Positions 38,101 to 48,526 of a stretch of DNA of 64,000 nucleotides are shown one piece after another. This DNA is from Branchiostoma floridae (taxonomy: Eukaryota; Chordata; Leptocardii; Amphioxiformes; Branchiostomatidae). The DNA lies in assembly GCF_000003815.2 (NCBI RefSeq), contig NC_049996.1, forward strand, positions 11,812,301 through 11,876,300, given 5' to 3'. Under the pieces are notes generated by a model, which saw only the letters and a program-made list of their open reading frames with translations, had not been told where the DNA came from and did no database searches. Position 1 is the first letter of the stretch. Each line of letters begins with the position of its first letter. A program made the position numbers and the translations under genes.

Positions 38101-40689
38101 CTTTTGTCATAGCCAGAAAAGTACTTGCCAAAATAGTTCATGCACAAATTTCACAGGCATATTTCCCTCTTTCATTTAGCACTCACACCTGTCCTTGGTG
38201 CTGAATGCAATCCAGGGTCACAAATTTTGTATGACTTTCAATCAACACTCTAGGTCAGGGAGGTTCCAGAACGTTTGACCTGATGACTCGCCACAGCCAG
38301 ACCACCATGGTGCCGCAGTGCCTGCCGGGAATGACCAAAATGTGGGAGGGGTACAGTCTGCTGCATGGGGAGGGAAATGAGAGAGCTCACGGACAGGACC
38401 TCGGTAAGGATGTTTGTAGCTTCATAGTCACAAAGGATGTCACTCACCATACAATGTCATTTGCTATATATTTCAGAGCCACTCGTGAGTCATTAAAATG
38501 GAGATATTAAATGACTTTTTTTTATTTCTTTGTCGTACTGTGTGTCCGCAACTGCCTCCACAGTGATTTGAATTTTGCTAGGCAAACAGACACAAGATTG
38601 GCATTCCTGGCTCAACCTAATGTGTCCTTGGGAAAGGCACTTAAACTGGCTTTCCTCATTCCACCAAAGTACAAAATGAGTACCTGAATTTAGTTGGCGG
38701 GGTAAAGGCAGTGAAAGAAAAGGGATGGGCTCTGCTTTACAATAATTTGCCATGGGCACAGTGTATGACAACTCACTGCCTCAAAAACCCATGGGACGCG
38801 TCTGGACGCGCAGGACGGGGTAAGGACGCGCGGGACGAGGCTGGACGGCCATCCGGGCCGTCCCCGACGGGCGGGGACGCTTAGAATTTTACTGAGGTAC
38901 CTTTTAACATTTTTAATGGATATTTTGATGACATTTTCTTACCAGGTACTGCCGGCTCCTGTGTACAGCGTTTTGCCCCCATGCCGTTCATGTTCTGTGA
39001 CATCAACTTCAACTGTCACTATGCCACCCGTGACGACAAGACCTACTGGCTATCCACTGTTGCTACTGAACAAGAGATCCCAGAAAGCCCTGTGCGAGGA
39101 AACGAGGTTCTGCGGTTCATCTCCCGGTGCGTGGTGTGCGAGGTCCCGTCTACCGTCATGGCATTCCACAGCCAGGGTTCCAACATTCCCGACTGCCCCC
39201 TCCCCACACGGGAGCACAGCTGGCAGAGTATTTGGGAAGGATTCAGTTTCTTCATGGTAAGTCTAACCTTCAATCTTTCAGTTTGTTTGTTTATTTGTTT
39301 TGATGTGTGTCCGTAGCTGTGTCCGGAATGATGTCAATTTTGCCGACTGACAGCTTGTAAGACAAAAGTGGTGCAATAGGAAACCTGGAGAATTGGAAGT
39401 CTGGTTTTTCTGACTTATGTTGTATGATGAAGAGTAACATACAAAGACATCATTTGAAAAGTATTACCTTAAACTGTGATGAGAGGATGTTGGTTGAAAG
39501 GCAAAGCATATGAGAAATAAACACAGAAAATGACATTTTTATACCAATGGTCTTCAAAACATTTTTTTTTACAAAAAATGAATATAACTTGAAAAAATTC
39601 GTTTGTTTTCTCAAAAGCCTAGACTTATATAGAAGCTTAGCTAGAAGCTTACATGTATATGTAGCGTATGTAACAATGTCAATGTTGTTTTCTTCCACAG
39701 CACACGGCTGCCGGAGAGGGCAGCGGTCAGATCTTCTCCAGCCCCGGCAGCTGTCTGGAGAGGTTCCGCCCCGCCCCCTTCATCGAGTGTCACGGAGCGC
39801 GGGGAACCTGCGGCTTCTTTGCCAACAAGTTCAGCTTCTGGCTGGCGTCTGTTCCGGCGTATGTCATGCTTATGATTTGTTTAAAAGATTATGTGGGGGC
39901 CTTTTTTAGTAGATACAAATAGCAGTTAGATTTAGATATGAGTGGTTTAAAAGTAATCAATGTTTAACAATCTCTTACTGTTGGGGGATGAGTGGGCCTC
40001 CTCTTCAAGAGGTTGTGGCCAATCAGCTAAGGTAACCAATCCCTTTTGAGGGTGACCAATGGGAGTTCAGGTCTGTTAATCAATTCAAAAATCCATCCAT
40101 TAGGAGCTCATGATTCTCTATTCTTCACTATGGAAAGCAGTCATCACAGCCTCCAATACCATGGTGACAGACAGTTGACATATTGCTTTAAAGGCTACGC
40201 TGGTCACCATATATATGAGGGTGTTTGAGTAAGAATACAGTAATACAGTGCAGTAGTCTGTTAGGCAGCCACGTGAAGGTTAATATGTATTTGCTTGCAG
40301 TTTGAAATCTTTTACCAAACTCCATCAGTGAACACCCCTCACTTTTATTAAAACTTAGATAAGTTGCTATGTGAAAAAATGTGTTGGTTTCCAGATGTTG
40401 CTTTTTACAACATGACATGTTGTTTTTTTGTTACTATAGTGATTACGACCCACTGAGGAACCAGCAAGCCTACGAGCCGAGAGACGGGCGGGTGAGAGAG
40501 ATGGTGCGTAACCAGCAGCCTGTGACAGAGATGGAGAAGATGGTGGGACGGTGCCGTGTGTGTATGATGATCACCGACACCGTTCGGGCTAAGATCTCCG
40601 AGGTGGGGCCGGTGAGAGGAGCCAGGCCTGGCATCATCATCGGAGATCCCAGATTGCGTGCACCACAGCCACCACGCCCCAGCTCTTAA
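20114..40689 (+). CDS. Short collagen with type IV NC1 (C4) domain, spongin short-chain-like, 25 exons
   Basis: Exons: 20114-20174, 25178-25275, 26112-26180, 28596-28712, 28876-28902, 29083-29190, 29647-29682, 29840-29884, 30171-30189, 30421-30453, 31324-31461, 31715-31750, 32130-32165, 32454-32489, 32776-32820, 33041-33115, 33678-33722, 35027-35086, 35602-35637, 36304-36354, 36895-36939, 38254-38403, 38946-39256, 39701-39858, 40440-40689. They sum to 2085 bases (694 aa) in one frame. Exon 1 is a signal peptide ([14 protein letters not shown]). Exons 2-3 encode an Asn-rich segment and a CGGNSNCC knot. About 330 residues of Gly-X-Y follow, with one break near exons 10/11. The last four exons encode a type IV NC1: [42 protein letters not shown], and a second C4 half ending GRCRVCMM; all 12 cysteines are present. 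About 40 extra residues follow. True type IV chains have some 1400 collagenous residues, so this fits the spongin short-chain family: extracellular, trimeric. Missed in-frame Gly-X-Y exons cannot be excluded. Confidence 0.88.
21240..21406. mobile_element. Foldback/MITE-like element with about 60-bp arms
   Basis: Left arm 21240-21300 (CGCCTTTTCCTGAGTCTGG...) and right arm 21346-21406 (...CCAGACTCAGGAAAAGGCG) are inverted copies with few mismatches, separated by a 45-base loop. There is no coding sequence. This is the form of a non-autonomous DNA element or a foldback repeat. Confidence 0.75.
22035..22785. mobile_element. Candidate non-autonomous DNA transposon with about 70-bp inverted termini
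   Basis: The left end (22035-22105, containing ATCGTAGGATTTTCAAG and GGAACCAACCGCCGGCAGA) is matched in inverted orientation by the right end (22710-22785, containing CTTGAAAATCCTACGACATC and GTCGGTAGTTGGTTCC). The 0.6 kb between has no coding sequence. Single-ended relatives of the terminus lie near 7435 and 18740, so the terminus belongs to a dispersed family. Confidence 0.6.
23567..23762. mobile_element. MITE-like element with 30-bp inverted termini
   Basis: Left terminus 23567-23596 and right terminus 23733-23762 are inverted copies (shared core GGGGCCTGGCCGGG) with about four mismatches over 30 bases. The interior shares words with sequence near 23060-23120 (GGGAAC-AAAAGTAT), which may be a decayed relative. 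Confidence 0.6.
27459..27495. repeat. Perfect 17-bp inverted repeat with 3-base loop
   Basis: TCACTATGTTTTATTGC (27459-27475), loop ACA, then GCAATAAAACATAGTGA (27479-27495) form a perfect hairpin in collagen intron 3. The right arm contains AATAAA. Confidence 0.85.
28105..28345. repeat. Dispersed repeat copy in collagen intron 3
   Basis: This block shares an ordered series of words with 11720-11990 (GACAGGAAG...GTGAG, AGAGGTTT/GTT, CTAGT..TTAATCA, GGTCTGT.TGT, GTTATAC). A shorter match lies near 57990-58070. The family is not identified. Confidence 0.5.
33175..33540 (+). repeat. GT-rich minisatellite in collagen intron 16
   Basis: Irregular units of TTCAGCACCAAGGACAGGCA alternate with (TG)n runs, about five unit copies. 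The several open frames across it are an artefact of the repeat. The same core recurs at 41.9, 42.8, 56.7 and 58.5 kb. Confidence 0.85.
33723..35026 (+). other. Collagen intron 17
   Basis: There is no in-frame Gly-X-Y exon with splice signals. A GC-rich motif at about 33928-33968 holds two copies of TAAGACGG. The rest is AT-rich and unassigned. Confidence 0.4.
35275..35535 (+). repeat. tRNA-derived SINE copy in collagen intron 18
   Basis: A pol III-like head (GGTTTGATTCCTGG resembles a tRNA B box) is followed by GTGTCCTTGAAAAAGGCACTTTACA, a body motif typical of invertebrate tRNA-SINEs, and by GGAGTACCTGAATTTG. The second copy at 38555-38775 shares these body motifs in the same order and orientation. 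Confidence 0.65.
35811..36032. mobile_element. MITE-like element with 36-bp inverted termini
   Basis: AACGCTAGTTCACCTTTATC (from 35811) is mirrored by GATAAAGGTGAACTTAGCGTT (ending 36032); the arms extend through the AGGGTAACC/GGTTACCCT pair. The total is 222 bases, non-coding, in collagen intron 19. A fragment GGTTCACCTTTATGC at about 41218 suggests further copies. Confidence 0.75.
36655..36820. repeat. Dispersed repeat copy in collagen intron 20
   Basis: It shares AGCAAGTGG.AGGACAG, GTTTGAGTAAGAATA, GTTAGGC.AGACCATGTG.AGGTAA and ATTTGCTTGCAGTTTGAAATCT with 40190-40320, and partly with 15483-15600. It is a dispersed family of unknown type. Confidence 0.55.
36969..37866. mobile_element. 0.9-kb element with 12-bp terminal inverted repeats and octamer-rich tandem interior
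   Basis: It is bounded by TACCTTCGCCAA (36969-36980) and its perfect inverse TTGGCGAAGGTA (37855-37866). The interior is a degenerate tandem array of about 120-130 bp units. The last four each contain an ATGCAAAT/ATTTGCAT inverted pair (about 37407, 37533, 37663 and 37781). It sits in collagen intron 21 and has no coding sequence. A truncated relative (TTTCGCCAAGAATGTTATATTTTG) lies at about 56987. Confidence 0.65.
38555..38775 (+). repeat. tRNA-derived SINE copy in collagen intron 22
   Basis: GTGTCCTTGGGAAAGGCACTTAAACTGGC, GAGTACCTGAATTTAGTTGG and a GGGATGGGCTCTGC-like tail match the copy at 35275-35535, in the same orientation. The tRNA-like head is more decayed here. Confidence 0.6.
38790..38880. 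repeat. GC-rich block with GGACGCG repeats
   Basis: A short region of very high GC holds several GGACG/GGACGCGC words and a GGACGGCC...GGCCGTCC inverted pair. It is embedded in an AT-rich intron between two NC1 exons. It is unlike the surrounding composition. Confidence 0.6.
40130..40330. repeat. Dispersed repeat copy in collagen intron 24
   Basis: This is the counterpart of the repeat at 36655-36820 (shared GTTTGAGTAAGAATA and TTTGCTTGCAGTTTGAAATC). The upstream part also shares CAGACAGTTG.CATATTGCTTT with about 36510-36535. Confidence 0.55.
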
Positions 40690-41215
40690 AGTAGCGTTGA
40701 TTGTGGCGGATGGGGCACCTTGCGACACTCCTTTGTACTGCAGTTTTTTTATGTACTCCCGGTGCTAATGTAGTTAAGGTCAGGGAATAGATGCCAAATG
40801 TTAGGGTTTATGATACTAGTTCCTAGCTCATAGTGTTTTGTCTTGTACTTTTTGTGAGCTGTATTATCATACTATTAGGAGAGAATGGTTAACTTCATCT
40901 TATCTTTTGACTCTGTAGTGACAGATGGACTAAAAGAAAGAAGATAGATAACCAAATTTGTAGTGCTTTTTTTACCAGTTTTCAGAGTAATCTCTACACA
41001 AAAAGCAAGACATATACACATTAGCACAAACACCAAGCCATCTCCTACCTCACGACAACTTTATCTTCATTGAGTTTTCTACACATGCATTTACACATTC
41101 AAAGATTAGATACCCAAATAATCTGACAGTAAAAAGGTCAATGTATGTTTAAGCTTCATTCCAATGGATATAAATCTGGAGTTTGTTTTGAATAAAATCC
41201 TCCTGATTCTAATGC
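40690..41215 (+). other. 3' UTR of the collagen gene
   Basis: AATAAA at 41191-41196 lies about 500 bases after the TAA, in an AT-rich stretch without open frames. It is the most likely transcript end. Confidence 0.5.
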
Positions 41216-41890
41216 TGGTTCACCTTTATGCATATACACTAGAGTTGTTTTTTACTTATCAATGTTGTAAATCAAGGTAACCGGTATTATTATAGTTCCT
41301 TGCTAATTAGCACTTTGATTCGAATTGTGATCTATAAACTAATTTTAGACAAAGGACTCTAGCTTTTTTGGTGTTTCAAAATCAGAATTTTACCATATCT
41401 TATCTACCTATAAATGTAATCTCAGAATAATTCGTAAGCATAAATGATGCTTAGAGCAACGAAAGTAAATGTCTAACGTAACACAAGGCCATATTGAATG
41501 GAATCCATATAACGATCTAAGGTGCTGTCTTTTATCCATTACCAAACATGGACTGCTATAGTGGTGCTAAACTATATTCCATAACAACCTCAAAAAGATT
41601 CAAACAAAATCTTACACATAGAAGTACAAATGCCTTTAGGCAAGTATTATAATATAAGATTTAGTTTTGTGTTCTTATGATTTGTTAATAAACGTTGTAT
41701 ACAAATAGGGTAGGAAAAAGTTACAATAAATTGATTCAATTTGTTTGTTTTCTTTATTTTTTGTTTTAATTAATTCTACAGAATTATTGAAATGTTTCAG
41801 GATTGGACTTTTTCATGATCCGATGATTCAGCTTGAAAATAGAGTTTTAACATTTGTCAATAGCCACATTCCACAAACTTTGACTTGAAT

Positions 41891-42165
41891 ATGTGAATAG
41901 CATTCAGCACCATGGACAGGTATGTTTGTCTGTGGATGACTTTAAGCAGAAGTAATGGCAATTTTACTGTGTGGATGGCATTCAGCACTATGGACAGTTA
42001 TGTTTGTCTCTGTGTAGATGACGTTAAGCAGAAGTAATGGCAATTTTACTGTGTGGATGGCATTCAGCACTATGGACAGGTATGTTTGTCTGTGTATATG
42101 ACTTTAAGCTGAAGTAATGGCAATTTTACCGTGTGTATGGCATTCAGCACCATGGACAGGCGTCA
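41891..42165 (+). repeat. Tandem repeat, about 80-bp unit, over 3 copies
   Basis: CATTCAGCAC starts at 41901, 41979, 42061 and 42141, giving periods of 78, 82 and 80. Units also share GACAGGTATGTTTGTCTGTG and AGTAATGGCAATTTTAC. Confidence 0.9.
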
Positions 42166-42774
42166 AAGATCGCATTCACACCACTCTATAACCACTTACT
42201 ACAATCATTTTGCTTATGGATTTTTTTTAGTTTAAAAGAAGAACATACGTCCAATGATAAAAACTATAAGCTGTTCACATGACGCATTGAAATGTTCAAG
42301 CACATTCAAACAAGTTGATTTAGATCATCAAATTTTTTGGATACTAATGTTGATGCGAGCCAAAAACGTCTAGATGTTAACTCGTGGTATAGTCCGTCCG
42401 TTTCTTTTGTTTTTGGAGTGTTGGAATGTGGAATATTTTTTGCGACGCCTCAGGGGCGTAGGCAGTCTTTACAGTATTACGATTGCTTTGAAAATATTTA
42501 AAAAATTGCACGGATGCATTCCCTAGGGAATTGGTTTTGAAGTAGCCTTTGCCTGTTCTTTTGTCGGGACAGAAACGGCCTTTGTTTCTTGTTAAAGTCA
42601 CTTACTGTTTCGGGCAATTTGCTTCTTTAAGCACTAAAAACATTGCCATAATCAATGTTTTAAGTACGTTTTTCTGTTTCTGGCAAATGAGAGCAAAATA
42701 GTGTCAATATTACAACTTTTAATCCCTCGTTTGGTGTTCTTTGAGACAAATAGGAATACTAGATAAAGACGTGT

Positions 42775-42965
42775 TTGCCTGTGTTTGGATGGTGTTCAGT
42801 ACCAAGGGACAGGCGCGTTTACCTGTGTGTGGATGGTGTTCAGCACCAAGGACAGGTCTGTTTGCTTGTGTGTGTGGATGGTGTTCAGTACCAAGGACAG
42901 CAAGTTTGCCTGTGTGTGGATGGTGTTCAGTACCAAGGACAGCATGTTTGCCTGTGTGTGGATGG
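42775..42965 (+). repeat. Tandem repeat, about 45-bp unit, over 4 copies
   Basis: Units read GTGTGGATGGTGTTCAGTAC, CAAGGACAG, then GTTTGCCT. The reading frames across it are repeat artefacts. The core is shared with the other minisatellites of the window. Confidence 0.9.
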
Positions 42966-43480
42966 TATTGAATTCATGTGCATAATACAGATTCAAGTAA
43001 ATGTTTGCAATGATTCTATGTTCGTTGTTTTGAGTTCCCCTCCGCTAGTCTGTTTACACAAACTGCGCTATCAGGGCTGTATCTGGCCCTCCGGTAAGGG
43101 GCGGCGGATGTTGGACGGGCTGCTATAAGTGCGAATTCATCAGACTACCCCCAAACTTGGCACATCGAATCTTCCATTAATTTTTCCCTATTGAACTGCT
43201 TCTATCGCGAAAGTGAATTGAGTTACAATAATGGTAAAAATCGAGCAAATATTTCCGTTCAGTTACATCGTGTGGTTGTATAAAAGCTTATCCGTGAAAA
43301 CTTTGTTGACAACAGAAAGTTTCTTGTCACTCTGTAGCTGTATTTCTAGGTTGTTTTAGAAAAGTCTTTTCTGAGATTTAGTTATTTCTAGTTCTAATTA
43401 GATTAGCAGCTTCAGATCAATCAGACAGGCTATTTTCAACACCTGTGTAAAAAAAACACGTTTGGCACGGCCCGACCAAA

Positions 43481-43636
43481 ATGGCGCTTCCATACGTTAG
43501 GCATGTTCTGGACTTACTTTTTACAACATTGCGGGTATTTCTCCGAGTTTCTGTCGGTATAATATTCCACCAAAGTGTGCAGCAGAACGTTGGGAAGTTT
43601 TCACGGTGGATTCAAGCCGCTCTCTGGATGTTTTGA
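43481..43636 (+). CDS. Possible 51-codon small ORF at a promoter-like region
   Basis: An ATG in a favourable context (CAAAATGGCGC, which also matches a YY1-type element) opens a 51-residue frame starting MALPYVRHVLDLLF and ending WMF. It lies in a locally GC-richer block that ends at a strong donor (43760). I recognise no family. It could be a translated small ORF in a noncoding transcript, or chance. Confidence 0.2.
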   Translation: MALPYVRHVLDLLFTTLRVFLRVSVGIIFHQSVQQNVGKFSRWIQAALWMF

Positions 43637-46102
43637 GGAGAAAATGTGGGTTTCCTTACCAGTGACTTGGGGAATTCGGAAAGGACAAGAAAATGGCGAG
43701 GCGGTTTGGAAGAGGTGCGTGGTGTTTGGAGACGACCTCGCTTGTTCCATATTGTAACAGGTAAGCCAATAAACTTTTCTCCATGTGTTAATTCGTAGTA
43801 GCTACTAAAGGACTACTAAGTACCTGTCAAGTTAATGTTCCATAAACTTTGCGTAGATCCGTAAGTTCCGAATGACTTTCGGGATTTCCTTATTCAAAAA
43901 AAATCTTTGACAGTCAATTCTGTCCCGATTTTGATAACACTTCCATGTGTGGTGTTATATATCTATATGTATGTGTTATTATTTGTCTATTATAGAACAT
44001 TTTGAGTTCATATTTGCAAAAATATTATGCTATCTTTTGTTTGTCTCTACGTGGTTGATAAACACCTGATGGAATGCGCACGTGTGCATGGTGACATTAT
44101 TTGGATGTTCCCGCCAAAACCTTGCGTAAACAAATTAAGGCGGGGCTGTGTGATTTGGAATGAGGAGATAATGAGTTCATATACATAGTGTCGTTTCATT
44201 GACATCATAGTAACTATAATTTGAATTCCCCTCTGCCCATATTGGTTACATCAATTTCTTCAAATACTATTTTTTATCAAAAATCTTGGGGTTATCTGAA
44301 AAATATTTTTTGTTGAATATGTTTCTAAAAGGACGTCAATTTACAGGCTTAGCAACTGAATTTTTCTCTTGCTTTATGATGGATCCAAACATTTTTTCCT
44401 CAGAAAACTTGAAGTGATGTTCAAAACTACATGGGAGTTCTTAAGACTAATGTTTGCAGAGGGTGTTTTGTCACAGAACAGTACTGAATCATCAGTTTGA
44501 AGCCTTAACTTTTTCTACCTAGATATATCTATTATAGTCTACATCATCACCTTCAAGGGTCTATATGGGGGGTTATCTAAGGCTTCTTATTAGCTACATA
44601 TATAGCATATTTAGAGTTACATAACAGTGGGCTGTGGCAAGCCCATTTAACAAAGAATATCGGAGTTGTAAATTATGGATAAAAAACGAACCAAGATATA
44701 TACTCTATCATAGGTATAGGTAACAGAAGGATGGTTTAGTTTTTTTTAATACCGACATTCTTGAATACAAAGTATTTCACCCTCATGAGGATACAATCAG
44801 TCTGATTTATATAATCATACTTGGAAGACTGCTCAAAGTATCTGTATGACAGGGCTCCAGGACCTCAAAAATCTGAATTTTATGACATGAAATTGATGGA
44901 AATGTATTTTTGTATGCTTAAATGACAGATTTAAAATGAAAACTAACAACATGGGCTCCCAAACAAAGAGTGGGATGGAAAAAGTGAATGCCATATCATG
45001 CACAACAGTCTGTCCAAAAAAAGAGCATTCTACAAACAGGTGCATCAAATTTAAATTTCTTCAGAATGGACATGTATCTGAGTCTGACACCTTTATCTCT
45101 TGTTAACATTTTGTAGGTGCATTTCTATGACTTGAATAATATTAAGTGAACATATTCTAATCTTACATTGGCGGTGCAGGAAAAGGTAATATACATTTTC
45201 AACATTACATTGGTGTTCTAAAGGTCATAAGAAATCTGAATTCATCTTGGCAGGTTGGGAGTTCTAACATTTTCTGAAGAAGAAATAATTTGTACAATTG
45301 TCTGCAACTCAATGTAGGAGCCTAGATAGCAAATTATGTTTTTTTTTCAATATGATGAGAGTCCTGATCTTTTCCAAGGTTTTCTTTCCAAACACTGGGA
45401 ATAGCTGATTTTAGTCTTGAGTATCTCATGCATGACATATAACGTTACTTCATTTCTATCCCATGTCATGATAACTTATAATAATATGTAGTAGCTGTGC
45501 TGTTGCCCATGTGTTAAGTAAACATAGTTAGGATTGATGTCCGACCTTTGAATGTACATTTAGAATACAACACTGGGTATTCCGTATCCCCTGATCATGA
45601 GTACGGCCCGACCGCAGGTAGGATTGCCCAAATGCTGGGACAGGAGGTGATATGGACTACCCTGTTTGTATATCTATATCATGCCTACCCAAGCAAACTC
45701 AAGTTTATGGCAAAATAAGAGCAAAAGACGGGACTTTTGTCAACAACTTTATTCGTCAATTCAAACAAAATAATGGACAAACAGTAATGAACAGCTCATG
45801 CAAGCAAGTTCAAAAATCATTTGAATATGGAGCCTGGGACTGGTGGTAGGTCATATGTCAATCACAGAGTTGATGAAGTTATAACTGAGATATGACTGGT
45901 TCTGTTGATTCTAGGTGGTTGCTGATGACTGTTACTGACTGATGTAGATCAGACCATGGACAGAGCTGTGTCCTGGTGGACAGTTGTGCAGAACCTGTTA
46001 AGTCTCTACAAGGTCAGACCTGCGATGACAAACAGACAAAGGCATCAGGTGAGGAAATTTGACATGCTTCTGTTTTCTTACCAATTCTGTACCAACTTTC
46101 AG

Positions 46103-46426
46103 ACAAGTGAGTAACTTATACTGTCTGTATAGTTAGGTGTCTGCTGACTGCTGCAGTAGTGAGGACTCCTGTCTAAACCTGACAAGACTGGATTGTACCA
46201 GACCAGGGAATTTCAAGACAAAAGGGGAACATATTTTAAGGTAATTAGAAAAATCTTAATTCTGCATTTTACCTACCATTTCCTTTGTGCTACTTGTGAC
46301 AAATGTGTAACTTGTAATATCTGTATAGTTAGGTGTCTGCTGACTGATGCAGTAGTGAGGACTCTTGTCCAGACAGAACCAGACAAGATGACATGAAAAC
46401 ACGCAGGAGATGAACAGTTTCTACAG
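46103..46426 (+). repeat. Tandem duplication, about 196-bp period, spanning exon-like blocks
   Basis: CTGTATAGTTAGGTGTCTGC, TGACTG.TGCAGTAGTGAGGA and CTC.TGTC recur at a 196-base offset (46137 versus 46333). Each copy carries an acceptor-like TATAG/TTAG upstream and ends at a donor-like GGTAA. Confidence 0.8.
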
Positions 46427-48526
46427 GTAAGAGAATGCTTCACAAGACACAATTATTATCAGACCCATTTACCTTCCTTAAGCATGAAATAGATAAGAAC
46501 CTTGACTTTGTAGAAATGTATGAAAACTAAGTGTAAAAGAACAAGAAAAACTTAATGTAGTAGATTTCTAAATTCACTCTAACACTTGAAACATTAAGAT
46601 TTAGTACCTGTAATCTCTGTATCTCATGTAGTTGTAGATGTTTAGATTTGTTTAGAGTTTTCCACCAAGTTGTCACTAGAAATGTACTATCCACATGTTG
46701 CTATTGTCAATGCCCCAAACTGATGGTTGTGTTTGTATGTGTGTTGTCCAGATCTAGCGGGTGTGAGTGAGCTGTGACCAGTCTGGACCTGGACAGCAGT
46801 ATTGCTGATGGAGTGGAATAGTTTCTACACAGTGAGGTCATCAAATCTAACTGAAATTCTTGTAAAACATAAACAATCAGTGTAGTTCTTTGCCACTGAC
46901 AAAGGTGCCCATGTTGTGCATACGAAGGATAAAGCACAGATGAAAAACCATGCTGTAGGAGCTGCGACCACAGTAGTTATTTAGCAAAAGTCAAAAATCT
47001 TAAGCAAGGATAAAGCCTCCTTGATAATACTGTAAATGCATTTAAGTTCGCAGGGATTTACTTTCTCGGTAGCATCATAGACTGCAGTCTCATGATATAA
47101 TGGAAAAATGTTTGCGGTGGTTTTAAGTTCGCGGTGATCACTTCACCGCAAAAACCGTGAACATTTCTGTATTTATAGTATGTGCTTTCCTATAATCATG
47201 ATATCTTTCCTATGTCAAGTCCCTTAACTCTATGTTTTCGTACATACGATATAGATGTGTGTCCAGAGCATCTGTGAGCTGGGATTCTTGAACAGACCAG
47301 TCATGAACAGTCTTGAACGGAGCAGACCAGTAGAGAAGTCATGGACACCGAAGGAGCCCCAAAGATTGGACAGGTACAAAAGATCGTTCTTTTTAAAATC
47401 TACTTTCTTGAAATTATATCCGCTTATAAATGCTGCATTCACACCTAAGTAAGACAGCCAGAGATGCACTGACAGTTCACTTTCAAAATTTTTTATTCAG
47501 TATGATACAAAACAAACGATTTCTCGATTGCATGTGTAATAGAAACATGTAATAGTGTTCCTTCTAGCAGACTATAACTTAGTCTGTATCATTTTGAAGA
47601 TGAAGCTCAACAACAATTGCATTACATAATTATCATGTAGAGTCGCAGCCTGGACTGTAATTTTTTTAGGACAATTCATGGTTTATTTTGGCTACTGATG
47701 TTTGGCAACTGTTTCCAAAATCTGATTTGGCAGCTTCTTTTCCTGTGGACAAACTTATATTTATTTGACAACATGCAGACCAACTTTTGTCTAGAAAAAT
47801 GGGAATATAGGTACAGGATGACATTGTACTGGCTTTACCAAGGAGAATTCATGCCATGAATACACTAATTTTGTTTCTCTCTTCATGAGGCCTGAACCCA
47901 GAGACTGTGTGGGAGGAAGAAGCAGACTTTTGTAAGCAGAGCTGTGGAAGAAGATGGTGAGTTGTGAGTATGGTCTCTTTGTTAACACAGGACAACACCA
48001 CATTACACTAGTCTTAGATTCCCTATATAAGAACCACTAATCCAAACACTAATTTTGACACAGAAGACTGCACTTCCCTCAGTTAGCTATACAACCTTTA
48101 CCAACAGTACATCACACCTTCATGCAGTCACTTTACCATACTTAAATCCTGTACACTTAAATGTTCACATTGACTCATACCCCACACCTGAGTACATCAT
48201 AGGAGCTTATCAAAACACTTAATAATTTTGACACAGAAGACTACACTCCACTCAGTTACCAACACAACCTTTTCCAACAGAAGATCACAATTCACTACAT
48301 TCCTTAAACACTCAGCCAAACTTTTACGCAGTACGTCACACCTTCATGCAGTCACTTTATCATACTTAAAACCTCCAGACCACTACATCTTAATTAGTTG
48401 TCCAAACACTTAGAATAATTTTACTCCTGTCAGCAATGCATACAGTATGCTTCCCAGGGAAGGTCTTTGCTAAGCTGAAGACCCGGTGCTTCGAAACACC
48501 AGCATACCTTGGCAATGACTGATCAG

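Larger units (their letters stand above)
41216..43440. other. Intergenic region with two minisatellites
   Basis: No gene was seen. It contains the tandem repeats at 41891-42165 and 42775-42965. The rest is AT-rich and unassigned. Confidence 0.5.

Noticed and set aside
42741-43128. Open frames reading CVDGVQHQGQ-type repeats
   Set aside because: Repeat artefact of the 45-bp minisatellite; no start context, splice signals or family.
47255-47373. Coding exon beginning MCVQSICELGFLNRPV
   Set aside because: It has good splice signals and an open frame, but neighbouring exon-like blocks do not continue the frame, so it was kept only as part of the noncoding RNA candidate.
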